64,000 nt of DNA, from positions 1,178,001-1,242,000 of the forward strand of contig NZ_JACHLE010000001.1 in the NCBI RefSeq assembly GCF_014204415.1. Direction: 5' to 3'. Shown here piece after piece: positions 27,475 through 36,870 of the stretch. The translations under genes and the position numbers were made by a program. The notes under the pieces were generated by a model. That model worked only from the letters and a program-made list of their open reading frames with translations. It was not told the origin of the DNA and made no database searches. The DNA is from Chryseobacterium defluvii (lineage in GTDB: Bacteria > Bacteroidota > Bacteroidia > Flavobacteriales > Weeksellaceae). Every line of letters starts with the position of its first letter. Position 1 is the stretch's first letter.

Positions 27475-27690
27475 AAAATTTACCGCAAAAGTCACAAAAG
27501 AGTTTTTGGCACTTAAGTTTACGGTTGAGATAGTATATAAAGTAAATATAAGAACATATAGGTTTTCTGAAAATCTTTAATTTTCAACTTAAGTATACTT
27601 CTATTAACTTTAACCTGATAAACTTATGATACACTAAAGTGTTAAAACCTTTTTATAGTTAAACTTTTGCTGCTTTTATAGTTGAAAAAT
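27475..27690. repeat. dispersed AT-rich repeat family, copy 3 (decayed)
   Basis: Left end CCGCAAAAGTCACAAAAGAG, then CACTTAAGTTTACGG; the right side has ACACTAAAGTGTT and AAACTTTTGCTGC. The end motifs and order match the better copies at 52.5 and 62.1 kb. It fills most of the gap before the beta-lactamase gene; nothing else is seen there. Confidence 0.5.
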
Positions 27691-27815
27691 AAAATTAAAA
27701 CATTCTTCTTTACTATTAATCCATCTGAATTATTTTTTGAAGTAAAATAATAATTGTCTTAAATTGCAGATCCCTTTCAGGCTCTAAAAGGGGTTTATTT
27801 TAATTGCTCCTTCTT

Positions 27816-28694
27816 ATGAAAAAAATAGCGCTTCTTTTTACCCTTATTTCTGCATTTACTTTTGCCCAAAAGGCGGTTTTGGAACAAAAGATCAATTCTA
27901 TTATCAAAGATAAAAATGCAACCGTAGGAATATATATTCTGGGGTTTGAGGATGGTTTCAAATATCAAAAGAATGGTGATAAAAAGCTTCCCATGCTGAG
28001 CGTTTTCAAATTTCATATTGCCTGTACTGTTCTGGATCTTGTTGATAAAGGAAAATTGTCCTTAGACCAGAAGGTTTTACTGAAAAAATCCGATATGCTG
28101 CAAAATACGTGGTCTCCCATGCGGGATAAGTACCCTGACGGGAATGTTGAAATTCCCCTGAGTGAGGTCATAGATTTTACCGTTGCGCTAAGCGATAATA
28201 ACGGCTGCGATATTCTTTTAAGAATGATCGGGGGCACAAAAACCGTTCAGAAATTCATGGATTCCAAAGGGGTTAAAGGCTTTCAGATAAAATTAAACGA
28301 GGAAGCCATGCATAAGGACTGGAAGGTGCTATATGAAAATTACAGCACTCCTGTTTCCGGTGCAGAAGTATTGAAAAAGTTCTATGACGGAAAAATACTT
28401 TCCAAAAAATCCACTGACTACCTGATGAAGATGATGCTGGGAACAAAAACCGGAACCAACAAGATTGTACAACAACTGCCTGAAAACACTCCCGTTGCCC
28501 ACAGAACCGGCTCTTCCGGAAAAAATGAAAACGGATTAACGATTGCAGAAAATGATATGGGAATCATTACTTTACCTAATGGCAAGCATTATGCATTAGT
28601 AGTATTCGTAAGCAACTCTATGGAGACTGAAGCGGTAAACTGTAAAATGGTTTCAGATATTTCAAAGGCTGCATGGGATTATTTTAATAAATAA
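27816..28694 (+). CDS. bla: class A beta-lactamase, CGA/CIA-like (subclass A2)
   Basis: A 292-residue exported serine beta-lactamase. Signal peptide MKKIALLFTLISAFTFAQ; catalytic SVFK (nucleophilic Ser near residue 62), SDN near 126-128, omega-loop EEAMHKDWKVLYEN, and HRTGSSG at the position of the usual KTG box. The ATG at 27816 is preferred over an upstream in-frame TTG at 27804, since it begins a proper signal peptide. By overall pattern it is nearest to the chromosomal CGA/CIA enzymes of Chryseobacterium. Spectrum cannot be judged from sequence. Confidence 0.9.
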   Translation: MKKIALLFTLISAFTFAQKAVLEQKINSIIKDKNATVGIYILGFEDGFKYQKNGDKKLPMLSVFKFHIACTVLDLVDKGKLSLDQKVLLKKSDMLQNTWSPMRDKYPDGNVEIPLSEVIDFTVALSDNNGCDILLRMIGGTKTVQKFMDSKGVKGFQIKLNEEAMHKDWKVLYENYSTPVSGAEVLKKFYDGKILSKKSTDYLMKMMLGTKTGTNKIVQQLPENTPVAHRTGSSGKNENGLTIAENDMGIITLPNGKHYALVVFVSNSMETEAVNCKMVSDISKAAWDYFNK

Positions 28695-28737
28695 ATTGTA
28701 AAGCTTAATTTTAGGACTTTAATAAAAACCGATCGAT

Positions 28738-29160
28738 ATGAAAAAAATATTTTTAACACTCAGTATATTTTGTTTTGCATTCTTTTATTCACAAAAGAAT
28801 CAAAATTATGTGGAAATCAGCTATGCCAGTATCTGCTGCGGTCCACCATCTGCAGACCCAGTTGTCAATTATGTAACACAGTTTCAAAAGAAAAACAAAC
28901 TTAAGTCTCTTGAAGTTTTACAGCGGTCTGGTTTAGGCAGAGAAGGTGAATTTAGTTTATACATTGGGGTGGATAAACTTTCAAGGACCCAGAAAAATAA
29001 ATTTATCAAAGGACTGAAATCAGCCATTAATTCACAAAACAGCAAAAGAGATGAAAACAAGGACGGAATTGTGAATTTTGACAGTACAATGCTGATAAAA
29101 AAAGAGGATCTGGCAGGAAAAAGAAAACTTACTATCTATAAAAAACAAAATTCTAATTAA
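28738..29160 (+). CDS. secreted hypothetical protein
   Basis: A 140-residue protein with a clear signal peptide (MKKIFLTLSIFCFAFFYSQ) and a short basic domain containing a CC pair (SICCGPPSADPV) near residues 31-39. Not recognised. It lies between the beta-lactamase and hbd genes and starts 43 bases after the former. Confidence 0.75.
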   Translation: MKKIFLTLSIFCFAFFYSQKNQNYVEISYASICCGPPSADPVVNYVTQFQKKNKLKSLEVLQRSGLGREGEFSLYIGVDKLSRTQKNKFIKGLKSAINSQNSKRDENKDGIVNFDSTMLIKKEDLAGKRKLTIYKKQNSN

Positions 29161-29170
29161 ACAAGTAAAA

Positions 29171-30070
29171 ATGATCAAGAACATCGTAGTTATCGGAGCA
29201 GGAACCATGGGAAATGGTATTGCACATACATTTGCACAAGGCGGCTTTAAAGTAAATCTTGTAGACGTATCCCAGGAAGCTTTAGACAGAGGCCTGAAAA
29301 CCATTACCACCAATCTTGACAGGATCATTGCAAAGGGGAATCTCACCGAAGAACAAAAAGCTGAAACACTGGGGAACATCACTACTTTTACAGCACTTCA
29401 GGATGCCGTAGGTACCGCTGACCTGATCGTGGAAGCGGCTACTGAAAATCAGGAACTAAAATTAAAGATCTTCGGACAGATGGATGAGTTTTCTCCTGAG
29501 AACTGTATTCTGGCAACCAACACTTCCTCTATTTCCATTACTAAAATTGCATCAGCCACCAAAAGGCCTGAAAAGGTAATCGGAATGCACTTTATGAACC
29601 CCGTTCCGATCATGAAACTGGTAGAGATCATCAAAGGTTATTCTACTTCAAAGGAAACATTTGATGCCATTTATGAAATGAGCAAAGCTCTGGGCAAAGT
29701 TCCTGTGGAAGTAAATGACTATCCCGGCTTTGTAGCCAACAGGATCCTGATGCCAATGATCAATGAATCCATAGAAACATTATATAACGGTGTTGCCGGT
29801 GTTGAAGAAATAGATACGGTAATGAAGCTGGGAATGGCTCATCCGATGGGCCCGCTGCAATTGGCAGATTTCATTGGCCTTGATGTGTGCCTGGCTATTC
29901 TGAATGTCATGTATGACGGTTTCAAAAATCCTAAATATGCTCCCAATCCGTTGCTAGTCAACATGGTAATGGCAGGAAAATTGGGGGTAAAATCAGGGGA
30001 GGGATTCTATGATTATTCGGAAAGCAAAAAGGCAGAAAAGGTTTCGAAGATGTTCCTGAGATCATTATAA
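29171..30070 (+). CDS. hbd: 3-hydroxybutyryl-CoA dehydrogenase
   Basis: A 299-residue NAD(P)-dependent 3-hydroxyacyl-CoA dehydrogenase. Rossmann motif VIGAGTMGNGIAHTFAQ at the N-terminus; the catalytic region is IGMHFMNPVPIMKLVEII; C-terminal helical domain has AHPMGPLQLADFIGLDV. It interconverts acetoacetyl-CoA and 3-hydroxybutyryl-CoA. The stand-alone form has the usual 280-300 residues. The preceding hypothetical gene ends 10 bases before. Confidence 0.93.
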   Translation: MIKNIVVIGAGTMGNGIAHTFAQGGFKVNLVDVSQEALDRGLKTITTNLDRIIAKGNLTEEQKAETLGNITTFTALQDAVGTADLIVEAATENQELKLKIFGQMDEFSPENCILATNTSSISITKIASATKRPEKVIGMHFMNPVPIMKLVEIIKGYSTSKETFDAIYEMSKALGKVPVEVNDYPGFVANRILMPMINESIETLYNGVAGVEEIDTVMKLGMAHPMGPLQLADFIGLDVCLAILNVMYDGFKNPKYAPNPLLVNMVMAGKLGVKSGEGFYDYSESKKAEKVSKMFLRSL

Positions 30071-30139
30071 TGGAAGAAAGATAAGATTATTCGTTATCCG
30101 GAAAGGCAATGATACATTGCTAAAAAATGAATTTCTTCC

Positions 30140-31456
30140 ATGAGAAAAAAAGAAAAAACCATTCAGATCATATTGATCATCATTACTTTAATGATGATCA
30201 TTTTGCGTTTTTTAATGAACGAAAAAGGAAGGGTGAATCCGGATTCCATACGGTATATGCGGTTTGCCCACGGACTGCCGGTTATTGATAATACCACTAC
30301 TCCGCTAGGTTATCCTGCCAGCATCAGATTCTTCACCTTCTTCGGTTTTGATGAATTCTGGAGCAGCAAAGTGGTAGGGATTGCTGCATTTTTATTCATA
30401 CTGTTCTTTGCAAAGAAAAAGAATTTCTATTTCCGGGAAGCCGTTCTTGTAAGCGCATTGTTCAGCTTTCTTTCTATTTACTCCTATACCATGAGCGAGG
30501 CCCTGATCCTTCCCTTTGTATTCCTGTTCCTGTATGCCGCCAAACTGATTATTATAGGGAATTTAAAAAAATGGGAAGGCATTCTTTATTTGTCTCTGGC
30601 ACTGATTGCTCTTTATAATATACGATACAGTGCATTGTTCATGATCGCAGGGACTGGTCTTTATGGCCTGATTTCATGGAGGAAAAAAAATGCATCCGTC
30701 TTTATCTGCTCTGCTGCGATAAGCTTTGCTTTTGTGGTTTTGTATAAATTCTTATTCATTGATCATTTTAATGAAAATTATGTAAAGGAATTCCTGATCA
30801 CAGGATTGAATACTACTCCTGAACTGCTGGTTGAGTTATTTCAGGGGCTTACTACCACGTTTAACCCTTTTATCCATATTGCCAACCCGGGCGGAGGGAT
30901 CATTAATTATGCGATCTACGGGATCGGATTGCTGAATATTATACTGATGGTATTTCTGTTTGTGAAAAATAAGCTTTCGGAAACAGAGTCTTTCTTTATT
31001 TTTGTTGCCATGGTAAGCATTATATGCTCCTATTTCATCCAGTATTTCTATTCCGTAAACCCTATAGACTACAGACTGATGGCACCCTTCAGTTTTCCGG
31101 TATGGCTGGTCTATTTCAGAAAGCTTTTCCATATCTTCGGTATTAAAGTCTATGTCATTGGCGTCCTGAGCATTATGACCGGAGCTGCCTTTACCTGGTT
31201 ATCGAGAGGAAATTATCTTGAGAACCGGAAAATCGTTGCTGATTATCTTAAAAAAGAGAAGCTTGATAAAGTACCGCTTAAATTTTACCTGATAGAAGAA
31301 AAGGATCTGGAAAAGATACAGATCGCGGAATTGATAAGTACTGTAAATCCGCAGATTACCCTTACATTCAATCCTAAGGACAGCCTGCAGAGAACTACCC
31401 TTACGAGGCATAAAGTTTTGCAAAAAATTAAAATCGACAAGAATAAATATCAATAA
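30140..31456 (+). CDS. polytopic membrane protein, GT-C-like glycosyltransferase fold
   Basis: A 438-residue protein with about ten membrane helices and an early loop with VNPDSIRYMRFAHGLP; an acidic residue in the first large loop is typical of GT-C glycosyltransferases (ArnT/PMT type). The C-terminal about 60 residues are soluble and basic. It may transfer a lipid-linked sugar to an envelope acceptor, but there is no clear family match, so the function is tentative. Confidence 0.78.
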   Translation: MRKKEKTIQIILIIITLMMIILRFLMNEKGRVNPDSIRYMRFAHGLPVIDNTTTPLGYPASIRFFTFFGFDEFWSSKVVGIAAFLFILFFAKKKNFYFREAVLVSALFSFLSIYSYTMSEALILPFVFLFLYAAKLIIIGNLKKWEGILYLSLALIALYNIRYSALFMIAGTGLYGLISWRKKNASVFICSAAISFAFVVLYKFLFIDHFNENYVKEFLITGLNTTPELLVELFQGLTTTFNPFIHIANPGGGIINYAIYGIGLLNIILMVFLFVKNKLSETESFFIFVAMVSIICSYFIQYFYSVNPIDYRLMAPFSFPVWLVYFRKLFHIFGIKVYVIGVLSIMTGAAFTWLSRGNYLENRKIVADYLKKEKLDKVPLKFYLIEEKDLEKIQIAELISTVNPQITLTFNPKDSLQRTTLTRHKVLQKIKIDKNKYQ

Positions 31457-31462
31457 TTTTAT

Positions 31463-31470
31463 TATCTTTG
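31463..31470 (+). promoter_or_regulatory. Bacteroidota -7 box TATCTTTG
   Basis: Fits TAnnTTTG and lies 23 bases before the ATG of the small acidic protein. The -33 element is not obvious. Confidence 0.55.
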
Positions 31471-31492
31471 AGAAAGTTAAAACATTAAAAAA

Positions 31493-31732
31493 ATGAAATT
31501 ACCAAAGTTTTTATTAGCAGATAATTCGGAATTTCCAGAAGATTTATTCGTTGTTCATACAGAGTATCCAAGATTTATCCTGAACGTTGAGGAAGAGGAA
31601 GTTGAGTGGTTGGATGATCTGGAAGGCGATGATGAGGAAACTATGGCAGATGAGGCTACTAAAGTAGTGGAAGCTGCTTTCAAATGGTGCGATGAGGAGC
31701 TGGCTAAATACGATGACGAAGAGGAAGAATAA
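31493..31732 (+). CDS. small acidic conserved protein
   Basis: A 79-residue, strongly acidic protein: MKLPKFLLADNSEFPEDLFV at the N-terminus, then a Glu/Asp-rich middle and an end of DDEEEE. No Cys, no membrane segment. Function unknown. It has its own promoter-like box and a strong terminator, so it is monocistronic. Confidence 0.82.
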   Translation: MKLPKFLLADNSEFPEDLFVVHTEYPRFILNVEEEEVEWLDDLEGDDEETMADEATKVVEAAFKWCDEELAKYDDEEEE

Positions 31733-31748
31733 GATAAAAAACAAACAT

Positions 31749-31778
31749 AAAAAAGGAACTCAATCGAGTTCCTTTTTT
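31749..31778. terminator. bidirectional terminator
   Basis: GGAACTC (31755-31761) pairs with GAGTTCC (31766-31772), flanked by A and T runs, between convergent genes. Confidence 0.88.
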
Positions 31779-31783
31779 TATTT

Positions 31784-32194
31784 CTATTCGGATTTATTGA
31801 ATTTCAATAGCAGTAAATTGTCTTTATACAGCTCCAAGGTATTTCCGGAAACTACATATCTATTGGCCTTCCCCATCATATCCATAAAATTCTTCTCCAC
31901 ATTTATATTATCACACATCATTTTCGTGGAACCCATTTGCCCGGCAGAGAAATTACCGGTAGCCGGATCTGTTGCAGCCGTCCCGAAGTAATTATTGCAT
32001 CCTGCATTTCCATTGATCTTTTCTCCTTCAATGTTTAATGTAGGAACCTTCCCTTTCACATTATCCGCCAAAGTCCATTTCGTATTGGCCAAAGATGGCT
32101 GAGATTTACCTGCTTTTGAGGTGGACGAACCAGACATTGCTCCACACGACACCAAAACCACTGCTGCACATGCACTTAAAAAAAAGTTTTTCAT
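31784..32194 (-). CDS. META-domain lipoprotein (HslJ-like)
   Basis: A 136-residue protein with lipobox VLVSCGA (Cys near residue 17) and a META domain: NTKWTLADNVKGKVPTLN, GNAGCNNYFG, then GSTKMMCDN. Members are small outer-membrane-linked or periplasmic proteins sometimes linked to stress or antibiotic tolerance; function is not established. Monocistronic, followed by the terminator at 31749-31778. Confidence 0.87.
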   Translation of the reverse strand: MKNFFLSACAAVVLVSCGAMSGSSTSKAGKSQPSLANTKWTLADNVKGKVPTLNIEGEKINGNAGCNNYFGTAATDPATGNFSAGQMGSTKMMCDNINVEKNFMDMMGKANRYVVSGNTLELYKDNLLLLKFNKSE

Positions 32195-32406
32195 TTTTTT
32201 CTTTTTAGATTTAACTCAAATTTACGGAAATTATATTATCTGAACGGTTTTCGGGGTATTTTATTATTCTCTTAACATTTTGTTCTAAATAATTTTCACA
32301 TCAAAATTTAACCCGTAAAACTTTCAGAATGACAATTTATACTGATTGAGTTATAATAGTTTTGCAATATTTGAGCTAAATAAAACCCATTGGAAAATCC
32401 GGACAT

Positions 32407-32434
32407 AAAAAAACGGGCTAAAGCCCGTTTCTAT
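32407..32434 (-). terminator. terminator of pheT
   Basis: AAACGGGCT (32411-32419) pairs with AGCCCGTTT (32422-32430). It lies about 35 bases past the pheT stop on the minus strand, with an A/T-rich tail. Confidence 0.8.
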
Positions 32435-32464
32435 TGATATGATATATTATCTTCTGTCTTTATA

Positions 32465-34867
32465 TTAAGATCTCAGTTCTGCATTAAATTCTTTCTGGAA
32501 AGATTTGATCAAAGAATCCATCACCTCCGAGATGTCTTTTTCTTCCAGTGTCTTTTCTTCATTTAAAAGCTCAAAACTCATGGCATAGGATTTCTTGCCT
32601 TCCGGAAGGTTTTTCCCTTCGTAAACATCAAATAAGTTGATATTTTTAATGAATGGAGACTTATTTGTTTTAGCCACCTGATAAAGATCCTGATAGTTGA
32701 TATTTTTATCGATCAGCAAAGCAAGGTCTCTTCTGATTTTGTTGAATTTAGGAATATCATGGAACTTCAGTTCATTTTTAGAACGTAATTCCTGAGCCAG
32801 TTCCAGTTCTATTTCGGCATAGAAACATTCCTGGTCAATATCAAAATCTTTCAGCATCGCAGGAGCTACTTTTCCTATCCTTACCAGGGTATTACCATCT
32901 GCTTCATAGGCAAGGGCATCAGAGAATCTTTCGTCTGCCAATGCTACTTCCTTATAATTCAGGTGCAGCCTCTCCAGTAAGACCTTTACATAAGCTTTAA
33001 GGTTGTAGAAACTTGTTGCTGATTTAGGCTGAAGCCAGTTTTCCGCAGCATCTCTCCCTGAAACCAAGATGGCCAGCTGCTTTCTTTCCTCGTATTTTTC
33101 TCTTTTATGATAAATCTTTCCCAACTCGAAGAATTTAATATCCTGATTCTTCCTGTTGATATTATAAACCGCATTCTGAAGAAGCCCTTCCAAAAGTGAT
33201 TTTCTCATAAAGGCAAGGTCATTGCTCAAAGGGTTAAGCAGTTTTACCGCATCTGTTTCATCCTTTACCGAAGTCAGAGAGTTATTCATTACCTCGTTGA
33301 AGCCTAATCCCTGTAATGTTCTTGCCCAGTTGTTTTCAAGCTCGTCCTGGTCATTCGCATTCAGTTTTACAGGGGTGAAGGAAATCTTTTGTGGTGCATC
33401 AATTTTGTTATATCCGTAAATCCTTAAGATCTCTTCTATAACGTCTATTTCCCTTGTCACATCAGCTCTGTATGCCGGAACGGAAATTTCGAAACCGTTC
33501 TGGATTTCATTCAAAACCTGGATCTCAAGGGCTTTTAATATTTCTTTTACTTTTTCCCTGTGAATTTTAGTTCCTAAGATCTGCTCGATTTTAGAAAATC
33601 TGATGATCACATAGCTGTCCTCAATTTTTTTAGGATATTCTTCCAGAAGTTCTCCTACCATCTTTCCTCCGGCTATTTCCTCGATCATTTTGATGGCATG
33701 GGTAATTGCCGTTCTTGTAATATTCGGGTCTACACCTCTTTCAAACCTGAAAGATGCGTCGGTATTCAATCCATGGAATTTAGCCCCTTTTCTTACCGCT
33801 ACAGGATTGAAATAGGCACTTTCCAGGAATATGGTTTTGGTTTCTCCGGAAACTCCCGAAGTAGCCCCGCCGAAAACGCCGGCAATACACATAGGCGTAT
33901 CTTTACCATCCTTGATCATGATCTCTGAACCGTTCAACGTTCTTTCAACACCATCCAGGATTGTAAATTTTGTACCTGCTTTTACGGTTCCCACTTTTAC
34001 TTTTTGATCTGCAATCTGATCTGCATCAAAGGCATGAAGCGGCTGTCCCAAACCATGAAGGATATAATTGGTAATGTCTACCACATTATTGATCGGGCTT
34101 AATCCGATGGCTTTTAACCTGTTTTTTAACCAGTCCGGAGATTCTGTCACTTTTACTCCTTCTATCACTGCCCCGATATATCTTGGACATAATTCAGCAT
34201 TCTCCACTTCCAGCGTAAAACCGTGAGAACCTTCATTCTTTAAAACCTGGGAAGATACTTTCCCGAATTCTGATTTTTGCTTATTGGTTGAGAGGTAGGC
34301 ATTCAGATCTCTCGCCACACCATAATGAGACATGGCATCCATTCTGTTCGGCGTAAGGCCGATCTCAAAAACGTCATCATTGGTCAGTTCAAAATAATCA
34401 GCAAATTTTTTCCCGACCTCATATTGAGCTTCATCCAGAACCATAATACCGCCGTGGTCATCACTAAGCCCCAATTCATCTTCTGCACAGATCATCCCCT
34501 GAGAAACTTCGCCTCTTATTTTTGCTTCTTTGATCTCAAAAAAGCTTCCTGTCTTATCATAGATCTTCGTTCCGACAACGGCTACAGGAACGGTTTGTCC
34601 GGCCTCCACATTCGGGGCACCGCATACGATGTTCAACACCTTCCCGTTTCCTACATCTACTGTTGTTTTCTTTAGTTTATCAGCATTCGGATGTTTTTCG
34701 CAGGTCAATACCTTACCTACAACAATTCCTTCCAGGCTTCCTTTTATGCTTTCAAATTTTTCTATCCCTTCCACTTCAAGACCTATATCTGTAAGGAACT
34801 CCCCGATCCTTTCAGGTTTCAGTTCCGTTTTGATGTAGTCTTTCAGCCAGTTATTTGATATTTTCAT
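32465..34867 (-). CDS. pheT: phenylalanyl-tRNA synthetase beta subunit
   Basis: An 800-residue protein with the full domain order: tRNA-binding EMAP-like domain (residues about 40-150, KHPNADKLKKTTVDVG), B3/B4 editing domain, B5, catalytic-like core (VIEEILRIYGYNKI) and C-terminal FDX-ACB anticodon-binding domain (FHDIPKFNKIRRDLALLID). With PheS it charges tRNA-Phe and edits Tyr errors. Length is normal. pheS is not in the window. Confidence 0.96.
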   Translation of the reverse strand: MKISNNWLKDYIKTELKPERIGEFLTDIGLEVEGIEKFESIKGSLEGIVVGKVLTCEKHPNADKLKKTTVDVGNGKVLNIVCGAPNVEAGQTVPVAVVGTKIYDKTGSFFEIKEAKIRGEVSQGMICAEDELGLSDDHGGIMVLDEAQYEVGKKFADYFELTNDDVFEIGLTPNRMDAMSHYGVARDLNAYLSTNKQKSEFGKVSSQVLKNEGSHGFTLEVENAELCPRYIGAVIEGVKVTESPDWLKNRLKAIGLSPINNVVDITNYILHGLGQPLHAFDADQIADQKVKVGTVKAGTKFTILDGVERTLNGSEIMIKDGKDTPMCIAGVFGGATSGVSGETKTIFLESAYFNPVAVRKGAKFHGLNTDASFRFERGVDPNITRTAITHAIKMIEEIAGGKMVGELLEEYPKKIEDSYVIIRFSKIEQILGTKIHREKVKEILKALEIQVLNEIQNGFEISVPAYRADVTREIDVIEEILRIYGYNKIDAPQKISFTPVKLNANDQDELENNWARTLQGLGFNEVMNNSLTSVKDETDAVKLLNPLSNDLAFMRKSLLEGLLQNAVYNINRKNQDIKFFELGKIYHKREKYEERKQLAILVSGRDAAENWLQPKSATSFYNLKAYVKVLLERLHLNYKEVALADERFSDALAYEADGNTLVRIGKVAPAMLKDFDIDQECFYAEIELELAQELRSKNELKFHDIPKFNKIRRDLALLIDKNINYQDLYQVAKTNKSPFIKNINLFDVYEGKNLPEGKKSYAMSFELLNEEKTLEEKDISEVMDSLIKSFQKEFNAELRS

Positions 34868-34988
34868 TATAGCAGTTTGAAAATTTTACTTGAATTTTTG
34901 AGTTTACAAATGTCGTGTTTTTTTGAGAAACAGCGAAATTTAGAGGTAACTTTAAGATACTTTATTCTTTCTGTGTTATTCTATTTTC

Positions 34989-35588
34989 CTATGGTGTGAT
35001 CGCTTCCAGATCTCTTAGAATATAATCCGGCGGAAATTCCCCAAAGTAGCTTGTGTATTTATTTTTATAGAGGATTACATAGCTGGAACAGGGGTAATGG
35101 TACTTAAAAAAGGTATTTTCAATAATATTCCGGGGATCTTTGTGCCATTTGATCTTATTGATCGTCTTCACTCCCTTTTTATCTTTATAAATATGGATAA
35201 ATTCGGATTTTTGTATCTTATTGGCTTTCTTTTCCAGTTCTTTAAACCACAAAAATGCACTTTCCGGAGTTGAGGTTCCGGTAGAGTTACACCGGTCTTT
35301 CCCAGGATGATAGATGATGATCACAGGACGGTCTTCTTTCAATTTCAGTCCTAATGATGCATTTAACTGATCTATAATTTTCCCGGAGCCGATCTCCCCG
35401 CTCTCCGATCTTTCTGATAAAATTTTTGTCGTTTTTAAAGAATCATTATAAACTTTCAGCTCTCCATTCTTAAGTTTTCTGCCGTGAAACTGTTCTTTTG
35501 TAATGGCATTATCATTTTCATCAAAAAAAGCCGACTGCGCCCATGCAAAGTTGCTTATTAAAAGGGCTGCCAAAATAAATTTTCTCAT
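34989..35588 (-). CDS. secreted hypothetical protein
   Basis: A 199-residue protein with signal peptide (MRKFILAALLISNFAWAQ) and a central segment RPVIIIYHPGKDRCNSTG. Two Cys in the mature part (DRCNS and YPCSSYV) could form a disulfide. Not recognised. The dnaN gene upstream is separated by a strong terminator, so it has its own promoter. Confidence 0.75.
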   Translation of the reverse strand: MRKFILAALLISNFAWAQSAFFDENDNAITKEQFHGRKLKNGELKVYNDSLKTTKILSERSESGEIGSGKIIDQLNASLGLKLKEDRPVIIIYHPGKDRCNSTGTSTPESAFLWFKELEKKANKIQKSEFIHIYKDKKGVKTINKIKWHKDPRNIIENTFFKYHYPCSSYVILYKNKYTSYFGEFPPDYILRDLEAITP

Positions 35589-35607
35589 TAGTCTTTTTTT
35601 ATTGACA

Positions 35608-35640
35608 AAAAAGAGGTTTTGAAATTCAAAACCTCTTTTT
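35608..35640 (-). terminator. terminator of dnaN
   Basis: AAGAGGTTTTGAA (35611-35623) pairs with TTCAAAACCTCTT (35625-35637), with a T run on the minus strand, 20 bases past the dnaN stop. Confidence 0.88.
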
Positions 35641-35659
35641 GTTCTTTATATTTTAAATG

Positions 35660-36790
35660 TTACAATCCAATTACAGGCATTGACAACATTAAGATATTTT
35701 CATTTTCTTCAAGACCGTCAAGAGGTTCTATAATTCCCGGTCTGTTAGGCTGAGACATTTTCATCGTAATATCATCGGCTCCGAGAATAGTCAGCATTTC
35801 TGTTAAAAACTTAGAGCTGAACCCGATATTGATGTCTTCTCCGTTGTAATCACACGGAATCTGCATATCCGCTTTGTTTGCATATTCCGTATCTTCTGCA
35901 TGAAGATGCAAAATGTTCCCGGAAAGCTTAAATCTCACCTGGTTGGTAGATTTATTAGACATGATGGATGCTCTTTTGATAGCGCCCAATAAAAGATTTC
36001 TGTTAATTGTCAGTACATTTGGGTTTTCCTTTGGAATTACCGCCGTATAATTAGGGTACTTCCCGTCGATCAATCTACAGATCCATGTATGCTTGCCAAA
36101 GGTAAATTTGGCCATATTCTCATTGAAATCGATGGTAACGTCCTCATTAGAGCTTGCCAGTATGTTTTTGAAAATATTCAGAGGTTTCTTGGGCATGATG
36201 AATTCCATAGGTTCGGCATTCATCAAATCGGTTCTTTTATAAACCACCAGCCTGTGGGAGTCTGTGGAAACGAAGTTTGTCTCATTTTCTCCAAACTGGA
36301 AAAGAACTCCTGTCATTACCGGGCGAAGGGAATCATTACTTGTAGCAAAAAGTGTGTTGGTCAATGCTTCGGATAAAACCCCTGCAGACATGGTTACACT
36401 TTGAGAAGCATCAAATTCCGGCAGTTCAGGATAGTCATCCGCATTGTCCAATGCTACCGCAAAATTGTCTTTTTCGTCCAAAATTTCAAGCTGGCTTCCG
36501 GTACCTTCTGCATTGTCTTTCACAGAGAATGTGAGAGGCTGCTCGCCGTAGGTTTTGATAAAATCCTGAAAGATCTTAGCAGGAACGGCAAATTTACCTG
36601 AGTCCTCAGATTTTACTTCCAGAGAGGTTACAAGAGTTGTTTCGCCATCAGATGCTGTAATGGTAACATTATTTTCGTTTAACTCAAAAAGATAGTTTTC
36701 TAAAATTGGTCTCGATTGAGAGCTTGATATTACGCCACTTACAGTTTGCAATGCCTTCTGCAGTTCACCACTTGAAATAATAAATTTCAT
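35660..36790 (-). CDS. dnaN: DNA polymerase III sliding clamp (beta subunit)
   Basis: A 376-residue protein of three homologous clamp domains: MKFIISSGELQKALQTVSG at the start, FVSTDSHRLVVYK in the middle and a C-terminus ending MLSMPVIGL that matches the usual (M/L)P-M-R-type end. It forms a ring dimer tethering the replicase to DNA. No dnaA or recF lies nearby, so this is not the classic oriC cluster. Confidence 0.96.
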   Translation of the reverse strand: MKFIISSGELQKALQTVSGVISSSQSRPILENYLFELNENNVTITASDGETTLVTSLEVKSEDSGKFAVPAKIFQDFIKTYGEQPLTFSVKDNAEGTGSQLEILDEKDNFAVALDNADDYPELPEFDASQSVTMSAGVLSEALTNTLFATSNDSLRPVMTGVLFQFGENETNFVSTDSHRLVVYKRTDLMNAEPMEFIMPKKPLNIFKNILASSNEDVTIDFNENMAKFTFGKHTWICRLIDGKYPNYTAVIPKENPNVLTINRNLLLGAIKRASIMSNKSTNQVRFKLSGNILHLHAEDTEYANKADMQIPCDYNGEDINIGFSSKFLTEMLTILGADDITMKMSQPNRPGIIEPLDGLEENENILMLSMPVIGL

Positions 36791-36811
36791 AGATTTAAAA
36801 ATAAGTTTTTA

Positions 36812-36819
36812 CAAATATA
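36812..36819 (-). promoter_or_regulatory. -7 box TATATTTG upstream of dnaN
   Basis: Read on the minus strand this fits TAnnTTTG and is 22 bases before the dnaN ATG. Confidence 0.6.
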
Positions 36820-36870
36820 ATAAATAGAAAACAGATTATAAAAAATAATCCGGTGAGTTATTAACAAAAA

